Origin: Torymus aiolomorphi
Taxonomy: Eukaryota; Arthropoda; Insecta; Hymenoptera; Torymidae
Direction of reading: 5' to 3'
NCBI GenBank assembly: GCA_036365515.1
Contig: CM070875.1
Span: forward strand, 101,415,128 to 101,479,127
DNA: 64,000 bases
Every line of letters starts with the position of its first letter. The first letter of the stretch is position 1. A program made the position numbers and the translations under genes. Below are positions 33,132 to 45,325 of this stretch, piece by piece. The notes under the pieces were generated by a model. The model did not search any database, was not told the DNA's origin, and saw nothing but the letters and a program-made list of their open reading frames with translations.

Positions 33132-33640
33132 TTGTTAGCGAGCGATCGCTCGGCGCAAGCGAGATCGCTGAAGGTTTGTAACAACTGCCTCAATCCTAAT
33201 CACCTAATACGTCAATGTATTTCACAGACGACGTGTCAGGTTGGAGACTGTCGGCAAAAACACCACACCCTTCTTCACCCCTTCAGGCAACAAGACGAAG
33301 CGGGGAAGGCGAATAATGGAGAGCTTCGCGATGCGCAACCTACTACTCTAGCTGTATCGGACTCCAGGGCGATACTACTTGCTACGGTGCGCGTCCGATT
33401 GGAGACTCCAGAGGGGAATTCACTCACTGTCAGAGCCCTGCTGGATCATGCTGCCGAGTCATCCTTCATAACCGGGAGGACTGCTCAAATGCTGAACGCC
33501 CCACGGCAGTGAGTCTCGGTTTCAACGTCCGGCTTGCAAGGAACAGCGACCGGCGAGGCTAAGCAGCGAGCGAGAATCATCATACGCTCTACTCGAGAGC
33601 CTAACTTCAATATTTCAGTTTGAGTACTAGTTCTGTCTAG
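33132..33640 (+). pseudogene. BEL/Pao zinc knuckle and aspartic protease
   Basis: CNNCLNPNHLIRQC (33174-33215) is a CX2CX4HX4C knuckle and QVGDCRQKHHTLLH follows. The protease region reads ILLATVRVRLETPEGN then RALLDHAAESSFIT, where the active-site Asp is kept but the next residues are His-Ala-Ala rather than the usual Gln-Gly-Ser. The frame stops at about 33512. Confidence 0.8.
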
Positions 33641-35600
33641 CTTAAGCAACTTGCTGCCATCCGAGCGAGTTCAGAGCCTTCATTGGCCATATCTGGAGGG
33701 ACTTCCTCTAGCTGATCCCCACTTTGACGCACCAGGACGAGTTGACGCAATTCTAGGCGCCGACTTATACGGATCCATCCTCAAGAGTGAGGTACGACAC
33801 CGATCGGCAGATGAACCAACTGCTTTGTCCACCGTCTTCGGATGGGTCTTGGTTGATCCATCCGGTGCGCCACGAAGAACCAATACCCACGTACCAGTGT
33901 TACATTGCGCCGTTGATCAACTTTCAAAGCAGCTGCGACGCTTCTGGGAGGTAGAAGATATTACCACTGCTACCCCATTGTCCTCTGAGAATGAGTATTG
34001 CGAAAGAGAGTTTTTGAATACTCATTATCGCGAATCTGATGGAAGGTATGTTGTTCGATTACCACTGAAACCAGATGAATCAATCATCTTGGGAGAATTC
34101 TTCAACCCAGCCTCACAGCTGTTCTTATCTACTGAACGGAAACTTCTTCGCGACCCCATCTTACGGAAAAAATATGTGCACTTTTTAAAGGAATACGAGG
34201 AACTGGAGCATATGAAGTTGACGACGGAGCAACTCTTGACTCGACCCTCCTTCTACCTACCTCATCATGCGGTTCGACGCACCCAGGATCCACAAGGCAA
34301 AATCAGGGTCGTATTGAATGCATCCTTTCGTTCGTCAACTGGATACTCACTTAATGATAAGCTTCTACCAGCATCCAAGCTTCAATCTGATCTCTGGATT
34401 GTACTCACGCATTGGAGATTCTTCAGGGTCGCTTTCAAGATGGATATCGTCAAGATGTTCCGTCAGATCAAAGTGCATCCAGACGACATTGATCTGCAAC
34501 GGATATTGTGGAGAGCCGATCCAAACTCGGAGCTCTCCATGTTCCAACTGCTTACGGTCACGTATGGGACTGCACCTGCGCCCTTTTTACCGTTCCGTGT
34601 CCTCCAACAACTGGCCAAGGACGAAGACGCCAATTTCCCTTGAGGCGCTGAGGTGATTCGACGCCATGCTTATGTTGACGACATTTTTGCAGGTGCCGAT
34701 GACGTTCAGACAGCCGTCAATCTCCCAAGAGAGGTCACGAACCTATTGGCTGCTGGTTCTTTTCCATTGGACAACTGGGCAGCATCTCATCCGGATCTAA
34801 TGCCATCGTCTAAGGAGGACGTCGTCAAGCTTGATGACGCTGATGGCGTCGCTACTCTGGGGATGATCTGGAAACCCCGGACGGATACGCTGTCGCTCAA
34901 CGCCGCCCTAGACACTCAAAGCACAGAGCCAACTAAGCGATCGATACTCTCCGAAGTATCCAGGCTGTTCGACCCCCTGGGCTGGATCTCGCCTGTATTG
35001 ATCGTTGCCAAAATACTCCTTCAGGATCTCTGGTTGGAGAGCTTCGACTGGGACAAGCCATTATCTACCGATCTTCGTATACGATGGCTGAATTTCCGTA
35101 ACTCTCTACCAGATTTGAAGTTTCTTTGAGTGCCACGTTGGTTGTCGTGTCTCAGTTACGAATAGCCAATCACAGAACTGCACGGGTTCTGCGACGCCTC
35201 TAAAAGAGCCTATGCAGCATGCGTTTACTTACGTGCGCCTGCAGCAAACTCCAGCTTTCACGCCACCTTGATCGCATCCAAGACCAAGGTCGCCCCAGTC
35301 AAAACTCTGACTATTCCAAGGCTCGAATTATGCGGAGCATTATTGTTGACTCGCTTGATAACAAAATTACAATTTGCTTGAATTTGAGCAATATTTCAGT
35401 GACCAATTGGACAGACACTGAAATGGTGCTTTGCTGGATTCAAGGACATGCTTCCAAGTGGCCAACCTTCGTGTCTCACCGAATGGCGGAAATCCAGAGC
35501 ACCTACCCAGTCAGGCACTGGAGACACGTATCTACTAGCTCCAAAGCAGCTGACAAGGCTACACTGGGATTAACTCCTACCGATATTTATCAGGAAGAAT
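33641..35600 (+). pseudogene. BEL/Pao reverse transcriptase and RNase H
   Basis: ILGADLYGSIL and TVFGWVLVDPSG mark the pre-RT segment; YLPHHAVRR and KIRVVLNASFRSSTG start the RT; KMDIVKMFRQIKVHP holds the first catalytic Asp; after TGA at 34641-34643 the same frame gives HAYVDDIFAG with YVDD. FDPLGWISPVLIVAKILLQ is a hallmark of BEL/Pao. The RNase H has ELHGFCDASKRAYAACVY, IPRLELCGA and, after a frameshift near 35370, TDTEMVLCWIQG. Stops at 35127-35129 and 35155-35157. Confidence 0.9.
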
Positions 35601-37243
35601 GCTGTTGGAACGGCCCCCCTTGGCTGAATCAACCGAGCCAGGTCTGGCCTCAACGCAACCCAAAGCACAGAAGCTGGCAGAGTGCCTCGTCACGTCCAAC
35701 TGTGACTCCACGGATGAAAAATCTATTTTTTTAACGACCGAGAGACATGTAGAAGTTCGTTCGAGCTGCGCCGAAGACCTAGTAGTCAACTTTTCTAATC
35801 TCACTCGCTTGCTGCGAGTGATTGCCTATTGTTTTAGGTTACGTGATGGGCGATGCCGTCAACAAGGATTTCTACGAGCGTCTGAACTAGACAGGGCTCG
35901 ATCACGACTGGCACGACTATCCCAGCCCCATCACTTCGCTAAGGAGATCCACAAACTTCAACGACATCGGCCCCTTCCGAAATCATCGAGGCTACTGAGG
36001 ATCCACCCGTTTTTGGACGACGATGGCTTGCTGCGTGTCGGAGGTCATCTCCAAGCTTTAAGTTTGAGCTTCGCTCAAAAGCACCCCCTGCTTCTCTCTA
36101 AAGAGAGCCACCTAGCTACGCTCCTGGTAAAAGACGCTCATCTACGTATTCTTCATGGTGGACCTCAAGTGAGTCGCAACCTGCTTCTTCAACGGTATTG
36201 GATAATTCACGGTAATACTTTGGTAAGGAAAATTATCCGTCAATATACTCGTTGCGCACGTTATAGCGGCCGGTCCGGGCAACAATTCATGGCCCCCTTG
36301 CCAAAAGACCGAGTGCAGGGGTGTTTTTCCTTCGAGGTCACTGGAGCTGACTATGCTGGCCCAATCCTATTACGCACCAAACGGAGCCGGGGATTTAAAT
36401 CCTACAAGGGCTGTATATGTTTATTCGTGTGTTTGTCCACAAAAGCAATCACCTAAAAGCAGTCACCGATTTAACTTCTGTTACCTTCATAGCTGCCTTC
36501 AAGAGGTTCAGCAGCCAGCGAAGAGTTGCTGAGTGACAACGGCACTACAATCCGCGGAGCAGACAAAGAACTGCGGCAGATGTTTCGTGCCGCCACTCAA
36601 TTCTACTCCGACGCGGCTGAACTTCTCGCTAATCAAGGGACGGATTGGACCTTCATTCCCCCATACTCTCCTCATTTCGGAGGATTGTGGGAAGCGGGTG
36701 TTAAATCCACAAAGTTTCATCTGCGACGTCTCATCGGAGACCAGAAGCTCACATACGAGGAGATGTCAACGTTGCTGTGTGAGATCGAAGCGTATCTAAA
36801 CTCACGCCCCCTGTCAGAGCTCTCGAGTGACGCTTCCGACCTCACTCCACTGACTTCCGGTCATCTACTGATAGATCGTTCCATGTCCTCCATACCTGGA
36901 TTTCTCCCTAATACTCCCTATCCCTCTTCCACGTGGAGACTCGTTACTAAATTAAAATCCGATTTTTGGTCTAGATGGAAGAAGGAGTATTTACACCAGT
37001 TGCAAGTCCGCAATAAATGGAGGACGCAATGAGCAGAACTGCAAACTGACGAATTGGTCGCTCTTGTTGACGAGCTCCCTCCGCCATGTAGATGACCCCT
37101 AGCTCGCATCATCGCAGTCCTTCGTGGTCCAGACGGCCTCGCGCGAATGACGAAGCTTCGCACCGCCAAAGGTAAAGTCACCAGACCGACCGTCAAGGTC
37201 TGCCACCTTCCAGCAGCTGTAACAGAAGACCGTTCAGCGTGAT
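35599..37243 (+). pseudogene. BEL/Pao integrase with DUF5641-like tail
   Basis: LLRIHPFLDDDGLLRVGGHL and HLRILHGGPQVSRN...CARC form the zinc-binding region; the catalytic residues are GADYAGP (first Asp, about 36349), LLSDNGTT (second Asp, about 36523-36546) and FGGLWEAGVKS (Glu, about 36676-36708). Two frame changes lie between 36453 and 36525. The tail includes FWSRWKKEYLHQLQ and, after TGA at 37030-37032, LARMTKLRTAKG and RPTVKVCHLP of the C-terminal DUF5641-like segment. Confidence 0.88.
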
Positions 37244-37515
37244 AACCGCCGTCATCAGCCACGGCTCGCGTGATACCGCCTCTCTAGCTTTAAGTACTCA
37301 TTGTTATTGTTAGTTCTAAGTAGTTGTAACAAAGAGTTATTCATGGCTTCCGCAATCAGCATCTCACGATTTGATTTGAACCCTCTTGTTCCCTTTTCTT
37401 TAGCATTCCAATGTGATAAGCCGTCTCATCACCGCGGGCGGTATACGCCTGGAAAGACGCTAATTTCGTTGGCCATCTCACTCATACTTTGCGTAGCCCA
37501 ACGAGGCGGGCGGTA

Positions 37516-38021
37516 TGTTCAGGCGATCTGAAATTTAATACTGCAAGAATTTATTGCGCGCGTTTCTTTCTCTACACCCGATTGTGTGAGCGTCAAAACA
37601 ACTATCTCGCATAGAAGTGCAATGACTTTGAAGCTCGGCGCGTGACTTTTGCACGTGTACGCCTGTTTATGTATGTATGCGTCGACTAGACGAAAATGTC
37701 TCGCGTCGACAACGGCTCGCCCAGCGCTGTCGAGGACTCTCACTTCAGGACTCGACGCAGACGGTCGTGTCTGCATTAAGACACAAACTCGTCACACACC
37801 ACAACCACGTGTTCAAAACCCGCTGTAATTCACGCCGACCGTGCCTCATCAATAAAACACAAGTGATTGTTGTTGTTCATTATAACGGAAATTACCTTTT
37901 CTTTAATTAATCTCCTCATTAATTCCCGAGTCACTCAAGTTTCCTCCATCAGCATCTGAATTTCTCGCGAGTGAAAGTGACTCGATCGAATCTCCACGAA
38001 GATCGCAAGTAATTCTTTTGA
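37516..38021 (+). repeat. BEL/Pao 3' LTR
   Basis: Same start tgttcaggcgatct and end gtaattcttttga (the last CA has become GA). A purine-rich acgaggcgggcgg tract precedes it. Confidence 0.93.
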
Positions 38022-38026
38022 AATTG

Positions 38027-38442
38027 ATATCTCCTCTGATGGCAGTGGAGGTGTGGCATTTGCCTGCACTAACAACTCGGTGCTGATCTGAGACGTGTGC
38101 ATTTTCCCCATTTTAATTTTGACATTTTGGAGCGACACAGCCAGTGTATGCGACGATAGCACAACAATGAGCGGTGTAATCGTAGGCCTAGCATCAACAT
38201 TGGTGGGTTGAGATGAAGATTGAAGATCCAACGGTGGAGATTCTTCAGCACGAGTATCAGATACGATGGGGTTCAGCGACTCCGAGGATGACTTCTGACG
38301 CATCTTCCGCACATGTAAGATGTCACGCTCAAGGAGCCCACCGCCAAGGAGCTTTAGAGCAGCTTACACAGCGCCTTTCGAGGAAGTAGTATGGGTGATA
38401 GGAAGCCCTGTGATCACTAGTTGGAGAGGCTACGTTGTGTAG
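38027..38442 (-). pseudogene. LINE ORF1 fragment
   Basis: On the minus strand it encodes RKMRQKSSSESLNPI, SPPLDLQSSSQPTN and VVLSSHTLAVSL, nearly the same as the LINE at 44678-44325. Similarity ends near 38442 on one side and near 38040 on the other. Confidence 0.85.
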
Positions 38443-39493
38443 CAACTAATTTTAGGCCTTCCACGATTGGGTCGATTATTATTCGGTTCTTAATGTTGCT
38501 GACGTTCCATCTTTTAGCAGTAATTCTTTTAGCAATATCGATTTTACATTTCACTAACTCATTCAAATTAATTATTTATAGTGAAGTAATGAAAAGATTT
38601 AATGAGAATTTTTAATTCAAAATAACTATACACATTAACTTATAACAGTACTTATAACTTGTAACAGTCCTTAAAATGGTACTTAAAATAAAAAATATTA
38701 AACAATGATCGTTAATCCTAGTAAATTGAACAATAATTACATATTATGTGCAACAGTATAGGCTTATATTTAATAATAGAGCTGCAGTTTATTTTATGTC
38801 AATGATATAATGATAAATTTCCAACAGTAGTAATAGTAGTAACAAAATTCTATATTATTGATAAATTCTTAATAGTAATGCAATGTGTTTTATGTTGGAA
38901 TTGCAACGCCACAATTTAAAATTTTTGAGTTTCCAATGTTCATAATAAGTTCTCAATGTTTAAGGTAAGTTCTCAATGTTTATGGTAAGTTCTTTATGTT
39001 TAAAATGAAGTTTTCAATAATCGCAATAAATTTGCAATAGTAATCAAGAATATGCAATCAATAATATAATAATAATAATTATTCAGGAGCCGTAATTATA
39101 AATTTAATGTGAATTCATTAAATGTTAATGGATTTTTCAATATAAATTATTAGAAAAGTATATATGTATGTGTATGTATGTAAATAACATACAATATTTT
39201 TTATTTTATATTTTATTTTGTAAAATATCATGAAGATAATTCGATTTTGTGAAAGTGAAATTTAACAGAAATGAAAATAACGCTTTTGGTACAAAACTAT
39301 TGATTAAGTTGAATACAAATAATTATACGTATTAAGAATGTCCAACCGTTAATAGCGTACCTACTACGGTATTCACTTTGAATCTGTAAAAAAAATATAT
39401 TCATTAGTCATTTCTCTAAAATTATAATTCGCCTCTCTCTTCCACCCTCCTTCCTTTCCACTCTTTCTCTCGCTTCCTCACTCTCTGAACCAA
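38443..39493. other. AT-rich stretch, no gene seen
   Basis: Contains short gttctcaatgtttaaggtaa-type repeats at about 38932-39003. Nothing coding is recognised. Confidence 0.5.
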
Positions 39494-39690
39494 CCAACCA
39501 GTACCAACCATCCAGTATCAACCATCCAGTACCAATCATCCAATATCAATCACCCAGTATCAATCACCCAGTACCAATCACCAAGTATCAACCACCCAGT
39601 ATCAACCACCCAGTATCAACCGCCCAGTATCAACCACCCAGTATCAACCACCTATTACCAATCACCCAGTATCAACCACCCAGTACCCTC
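39494..39690 (+). repeat. 14-bp minisatellite
   Basis: About 14 units of the type cacccagtatcaac, with t/c and a/g variants. Confidence 0.93.
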
Positions 39691-39995
39691 CACCCACCAC
39701 TAACCTCCTACCCTGACCCAGTGACATCTTACCTCCCGTAGCGCCCGACTCCATCTAAGCAGGTCTGCTGTGCGGCCGGCCTTTTACCTACCCAGACCTG
39801 GCTATCATGCGTCTGCGCATCTTTCTTTCTACCTCTCCCCCTCTTTCTCTCTCTGCCGACTGCCCGGCCTCATTGCTAGCTGCCCGCGTCAAGCCTAACA
39901 CCTGCACCGTACTGCTACACCGTTGCACTCCCGCCCACCAGCTGGCTGCCCTTGCACCATTACGTGCGCTGCACCGGCTACTTTCTGCTTGCTCA
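39691..39995. other. Pyrimidine-rich stretch, no gene seen
   Basis: ctctttctctctctgcc-type composition and many cac/ctg words; no motif recognised on either strand. Confidence 0.4.
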
Positions 39996-40554
39996 TCATC
40001 TACTTCGCCGCATTGGTCCACCCCGTTCAGTGTCAGCTGTCAGGAGTTTTAATTTTTCAAAGTGTTCTTCCACTACACTAAACCAATTCTGAAGTGCAGT
40101 TACTGTAGCCGATACTCTGCTGACTGATAAGTTTTGTGCCAGTCTGTTGCTTACTTCTGGATGCCTTCGGCTAAACAATTCCCACCATGTTCTTCCTGGA
40201 AAATTATTAGTGAATGGAGTCTTCCTTTTTAGATCTGTTATAAGTTTCTATACATAGCCAAGAAATTGGGATTTTGTTACAGTAATTCCTCTCGCGCTGC
40301 AGTAAAAGATTCATTCAACCAACATTTGTTCTTCATTACATGTTAGACATGAAGTAGGTCCCCGCGTACCTTTAATGGGTATAGCAAAAGTTAATTTTGC
40401 AAGCAGTGTGCTTGGAGGAATGCCGTACATCTTTGCAGCATTTCGGATGGATGCCCCTTTATCATACTCTGAGCACACTTTCTCCACATCTTGCTGTGTA
40501 TAGTTTTTCTTGTAAGGTTTCTTTTTACTTCTCTTCTTAACCTTTTCCGTTGTG
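39996..40554 (-). pseudogene. Pogo-like transposase N-terminus (two HTH domains)
   Basis: A splice-acceptor-like ttatattacag precedes the exon at 40554. The frame encodes a basic start (KKRSKKKPYKK), then YTQQDVEKVCSEYDKGASIR and AAKMYGIPPSTLLAKL, a pipsqueak-type helix-turn-helix, then GPTSCLTCNEEQMLVE and, after stops, GRTWWELFSRRHPEVSNR, the second CENP-B/Tc5-type HTH. The DDE domain that should follow is absent. The match with pogo/Tigger architecture is by motif only. Confidence 0.78.
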
Positions 40555-40993
40555 CTGTAATATAAATATTAAAACATCAATAGTAACCATAAATACATAG
40601 CTGTAACATTAAACCAAAGTGAGATTAGGAGTTAGTTTCACAAATAAACAACAAAATGTTTCACAAAATTCGATAAAAATATTCATAATTAGATAAAATA
40701 TTAATACTAGAAGAAAGTAAACTATAATATATTTACTTACTAATTTTACACTTAAATATCTTCTTTTGAGAACTGAACAGAATTCATGCTAGCGAACAAC
40801 TTGTATCCAGCGACTAAAGCGGAGGTCACGTGTGTTCATCTAGTAACTAAACGAGCTGTTCCATTATAGAAGCAACGCCAGTTTGTGGCGCCTCAGTAGA
40901 TGTACAAATAAATTTTAATGACAAAGTCATTAAAAACCGAAATATTTCTATAAAAGTTGTAACAGGGTTGAATCTCGACGGTTGTATCCTTAC

Positions 40994-41123
40994 CTGCACG
41001 AACATCCCCGCTGTTAATGTCTCGCCTCTGCGCGGCTTTCTCGTGTTCGGATGCTGCGAGTTTCGGCTCGCTGCTTCTTTTGCGCCTGAAACTAGCGCGA
41101 GGACAAGATGATTCACCCCCCAT
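40994..41123 (-). other. Candidate coding first exon with strong splice donor
   Basis: ATG at 41123 opens a 43-codon GC-rich frame (MGGESSCPRASFRRKRSSEP...) ending at gtgcag|gtaagg. It contrasts with AT-rich flanks. The phase (one base left over) does not fit the pogo exon at 40554 directly. It might be a host exon or part of a transposon leader; no homology is recognised. Confidence 0.25.
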
Positions 41124-41267
41124 TACTTCACATACGGGGGTATATGGATAACGCAGCACGGATAATAACGCAGAATAAGGAATGCCGCGTAGGTCAAATG
41201 CTGTTCCTCGCGACGCTGTTATCCGCTCGCATACAGATAAATATCTTCGCGATAACGACCGGGTATC

Positions 41268-41307
41268 CGAGAGAGATAGAGAGAGTGAGAGAGAGAGAGA
41301 GAGAGAT
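41268..41307. repeat. (GA)n microsatellite at LINE 3' end
   Basis: gagagagata followed by gagag runs, directly at the end of the minus-strand LINE. Confidence 0.93.
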
Positions 41308-44300
41308 TTTATGATATACATTTATTTCTGTATATTATGTTGTACAACTTATAATGTAAAGAATGATACATATAAATTTTAAGTTTGTACGCAAGCAAAA
41401 TACAGAGTAGATAGAGCGAAATACAGTGGAAAAGCATAAGATAAGGTTAATCGCTTTGACAAAATATAATTAATGAGTTAATCGCTGCAATTTAATGAAA
41501 AGAATAATATATAAATAATTTTTCGCAAGCCAAAATAAAGTGTAAGAAGAGAAAAATATAGAGTAAGGGAAGCAAAATACAATTAATCGCTCAAACAGAT
41601 TGTAAGGGATTGAGGTGATATCGCCAAGGTGAGATGGTAATGACTTCCACAGATATGCAGAGCTGATGTGAAATGATCTTTTCAGTGTATCTGTTTCACA
41701 GCTTCAGATATCTAAGGCTGCCGCATTACCCCTAACTGGACGAGTAGTGAAACGGAAGTTGAAGAATGCTAACAGATAAGATGGAGTAGCAATGTAAAAA
41801 AGCCTACGCAGTAAGTTTGCTACAAAATATTTTCTACGTGCAGATGTGGTTAGCCAGCCCAGTTCGTGTCTGTAGGGTGTGATGTGATCACTTTTTCGCA
41901 CACCATAAATGTAACGAATACTAGTGTTAAGAAGCTTTTGAAGTTTATCGTCTATGTCCGATGTCAGATCACAGTAAGCGAGACAACAGTAGTCTATAAT
42001 AGGAAAAAGAAGCATTAATATTAAATACTTTCATAGCCTGAGGTTCGTACTTTTTTCTAAAGTAATATAGCCTGTACATAAGGGAGCGCACACGTCGGCT
42101 TATCTGTGCGATATGATCTTTCCAAGAGAACTTGAAATCGAGTATCACTCCCAGGATCCGTAGCGAGGATTCAAAAAAGATCCGGTCACCACCTATATCG
42201 ATGTAGTTTCTGGCTACTGCCGATAATCTATTTATAGTATGGCGAGCCAATGATTATTGCTTTAGATTTGCCAACGTTTAATCTCAGGCGGTTTTAACTA
42301 GCCCAGCTCATGATAAGGATAGCGTTTGTGCTCATTTTAGTGGTACAGCAATCGAGCTCCACTAAAGGGCAGCGAATATAAACTTGGAGATCGTCCGCGT
42401 ACATGAGGTGAGAGACATCATGATCGAGGCAGAGAGAAATATCGTTGAGATAAATGGCGAAGAGTAAAGGACCTAGCACAGAGCCCTGCAAGACTCCTGT
42501 ATTAAGTTTCAGATAAGTAGAACTATTGCCGTTGCCACCAAGAACCGCCTGCTCACGATCTGATAAGACGCTACCAACGGATGGCCAATCTGGAGAGACC
42601 GTAGTCAAGCAATTTTATAAGACGTCTGACATGACAGACTGAATCGAAAGCCTTACTAAAATCAAAAAGAAGTAGTAGGATGACATGTTGTTTCTCGATT
42701 CCATGTCTGATTATCAGTCAATTTAAGCAGGCATGTCTGTGTGCTATGTCTCGGTCGAAAACTAGTTTGGAGCGGATCTAGGTATAAACGAGATTCTAGA
42801 TAAGCAGAAAGTTTCCGTTGTACTAGCCATTCAAGGGCTTTAGACAAAAAGCATAAGAGTGATATAGGGAGGAAGTCACTTAGGCACGAGGGGGAGCTTA
42901 CTTTGCTCAAAGCAATCACAATAGACTTTTTTCAATCACCTGGAAAGAGTGTTTCACGCACAGATCGATTGAAGATCCTGCAGATAATAGACGCTAAGAA
43001 AGGAAGAGCAAGTTGTATTACATGATGCGGAATACCATCTGGCCCTCTGGCCTGGCTTTTAAAATGTGCCACTGCGGCTACAACATGCGAAATCTGAAAA
43101 TACTCAAATGGGAATTGCTCTTTGTGAGTAGAGGTCGCGAGAGTGTCCAGGAGTGTCGAAATAGTTTTAATAGGAGCGAGACTCTCGATTGCCCCTTTGA
43201 TGTGCATTTGAAGGACAGAGACACAATCTTCAAGTGGGGCTGACTCGACCACAGACCAGTCCAAGCCTTTGAGATATTCTGTGAGAGTAGTTACACAGAT
43301 GGCCTTGTACTCACGATAAGAGAATGAGGGTTGTGTAGGCTTCAGGATGTGCAGACCTGGGGTGGCAGTGAGCAAGTCGTGACCATCGGTAAAAGGTGAC
43401 TCAGACTTCTACAAATCGACGACTTTGTCCTATTTGTCCACAAGGCAGAGGTCGAGTCAGGTATCGTAGGTATCTCTATGATACGTAGCACCATAAGGAA
43501 TGTTGTGTAGCCCATTATTATCAATAAACCGGCGAACGAAAGTTGCATCTGCGGTCGAACACAGCTGATCTGCGTTGAAGTCGCCCACTATTATTTGTGT
43601 GCTATAGACATGCATGAATGTGGTGATTTTATCAATAGGTCGGTTCCTTGAATGAAAGGAGCGTGCGGTAGATGATATACTACCGCAGCAAAACATGGCG
43701 GGTGACCTACGATATTTATTTCGTAGACCAGATACTCTGGTTGGCCGGACTTACCAGTCCAGATACCATCACATGAGTAGAGGACAGTGGCAGAGATAGA
43801 ATTATGAAAAAAGCAATCCCACCACCATTCTTGTTACGGTCACGACGTAGGGGAACATAGTTGTCAAAGTGCACTATCGAACTAGCATCTAGATTAGGAT
43901 CAAGCTTAGTCTCCGTGACCGCTATGATATGAAAGAAGGAACACGTTGAGAGGAAAAATTTGAGTATTTCGTTGCGTGTCTTGAGAGAGTTTGCGTTAAA
44001 GTAACAACTCTCAGGCCATAGTTCTGAGACACAGAAATGTGAGATTTGTGTTTGGGGCGGGCATGTAGGTATAACATGAATTTCATTAGGAGAGCGATGA
44101 GAATGTGATGAACCTAGTCTAAAAAAAGATTTGAGTTCCTCAGCAGTGGAGATGAGTGTCGCGTTGTCTTCTTTCTTATTTTTTATGTAAATTTTGCCAT
44201 GGCGTACGTAGGTGACGAAACCTTTCTTCTTAGCTTCTGTAGGAGCATATATACGAAGGCGGTGCAAATCTGCTGTAAGCAGCTCATTTATATTGATTAG

Positions 44301-45325
44301 AGAATGAGGCAGTGGAGGTGTGATTTACCTGTACAACACGGTACTGAGCTGAGACGTGTGTATTTTCCCCATTTTGATTTTGACATTTAGGAGCGACACA
44401 GCCAGTGTATGCGACGATAGCACAACAATGAGCGGTGTAATCCTAGGCCTAGCATCAATATTGGTGGGTTGAGATGAAGATTGAAGATCCAACGGTGGAG
44501 ATTCTTCAGCACGAGTATCAGATACGATGGGGTTCAGCGACTCCGAGGATGACTTCTGACGTATCTTCCGCACATGTAAGATGTCACGCTCAAGGAGCCC
44601 ACCGTCAAGGAGCTTTAGAGCAGCGTACACAACGCCTTTCGAGGAAGTAGTATCGGTGATAGGAAGCCCAGTGATCACTAGCTCGTTGGAGAGGCTACGT
44701 TATGTAGCATTGAGATACTGAATGTCGTGCTCAAGTTTGTCCATCCGTCTGACTGTAGGGACATCAAGAGCAGCAGCAAAATTGGTTGTACAGAGTTCAT
44801 CATACTGACGACGGAGGTTAGCTTGTTCAGACTGCACTTGAGCAATGGCCTCTTCAGCAGCCGAAAGGCGAGTAGAAAGAAGAGGCAAGTCATCCAGAGG
44901 TGATAGCCTTTCTTCCAAGTTGGTTATGCGGATGGAAACTTCCTCAAACCGAGTGTTCAGACTAGTTTTCACTTCAGTAAGCCGCGTGACGAAAGAAGAT
45001 TGTATTTCAGTAAAACGCGTGTCAAAAGCAGTTAGCATTTCGGTGAAATGTTTGTCGAGAGACTCTAATTTGGTCAATTTTTCAAATATCTGGTGTAGAG
45101 GGTGACTGATTGAAGTTGGCACATTTGAGCAAGAAGCAGAAAGAGATTCTGAAGATGAATTGATGTCAGTAGGATGCTGATTAGATTTATTTTCGCTGAC
45201 AGAATCTCTTTTCTGATTATTTGCATTTGCCACAGATATACAGCTGCGACAGGCATTGATAACTTTGTTACTCGTATTACGAACTGATTTAAGTACAGTG
45301 CAGAGTCTATAATTTAGATGAGAGT
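41308..45325 (-). mobile_element. Jockey/CR1-like LINE, near full length, decayed
   Basis: ORF1 (45374-44700) is a coiled-coil protein with repeated (F/V)xTR(F/L)TE units and SVRNTSNKVINACRSC; ORF1 continues at 44678 with ITGLPITDTTSSKGVVYAAL. The endonuclease has CYFNANSLKTRNEI, VTETKLDPN (44000-43890) and VGDFNADQL (43590). The RT has SQARGPDGIPHHVIQLA, SFRPRHSTQTCLLKLTD, LGPLLFAIYLNDISL and YADDLQVY (42400), with several stops and frame breaks. The C-terminus has SSAYLWKSLPSHLGDI near 41650. The 3' tail has aataaatgtatatcataaaa next to (GA)n. It abuts a pogo fragment at 45326. Confidence 0.9.

Larger units (their letters stand above)
30742..38021 (+). mobile_element. BEL/Pao provirus with two LTRs
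   Basis: Two similar LTRs (30742-31266 and 37516-38021) flank gag, protease, RT/RNase H and integrase in BEL/Pao order. The target duplication AATTG is at 30737-30741 and 38022-38026. Several in-frame stops (for example TGA at 32499-32501, 34641-34643 and 35127-35129) and frameshifts make the copy non-functional. Small differences between the LTRs suggest an insertion of moderate age. Confidence 0.93.

Noticed and set aside
40554..41123. Joining the exon at 41123-40994 directly to the pogo exon at 40554
   Set aside because: The phases do not fit (one base left over, where two are required).
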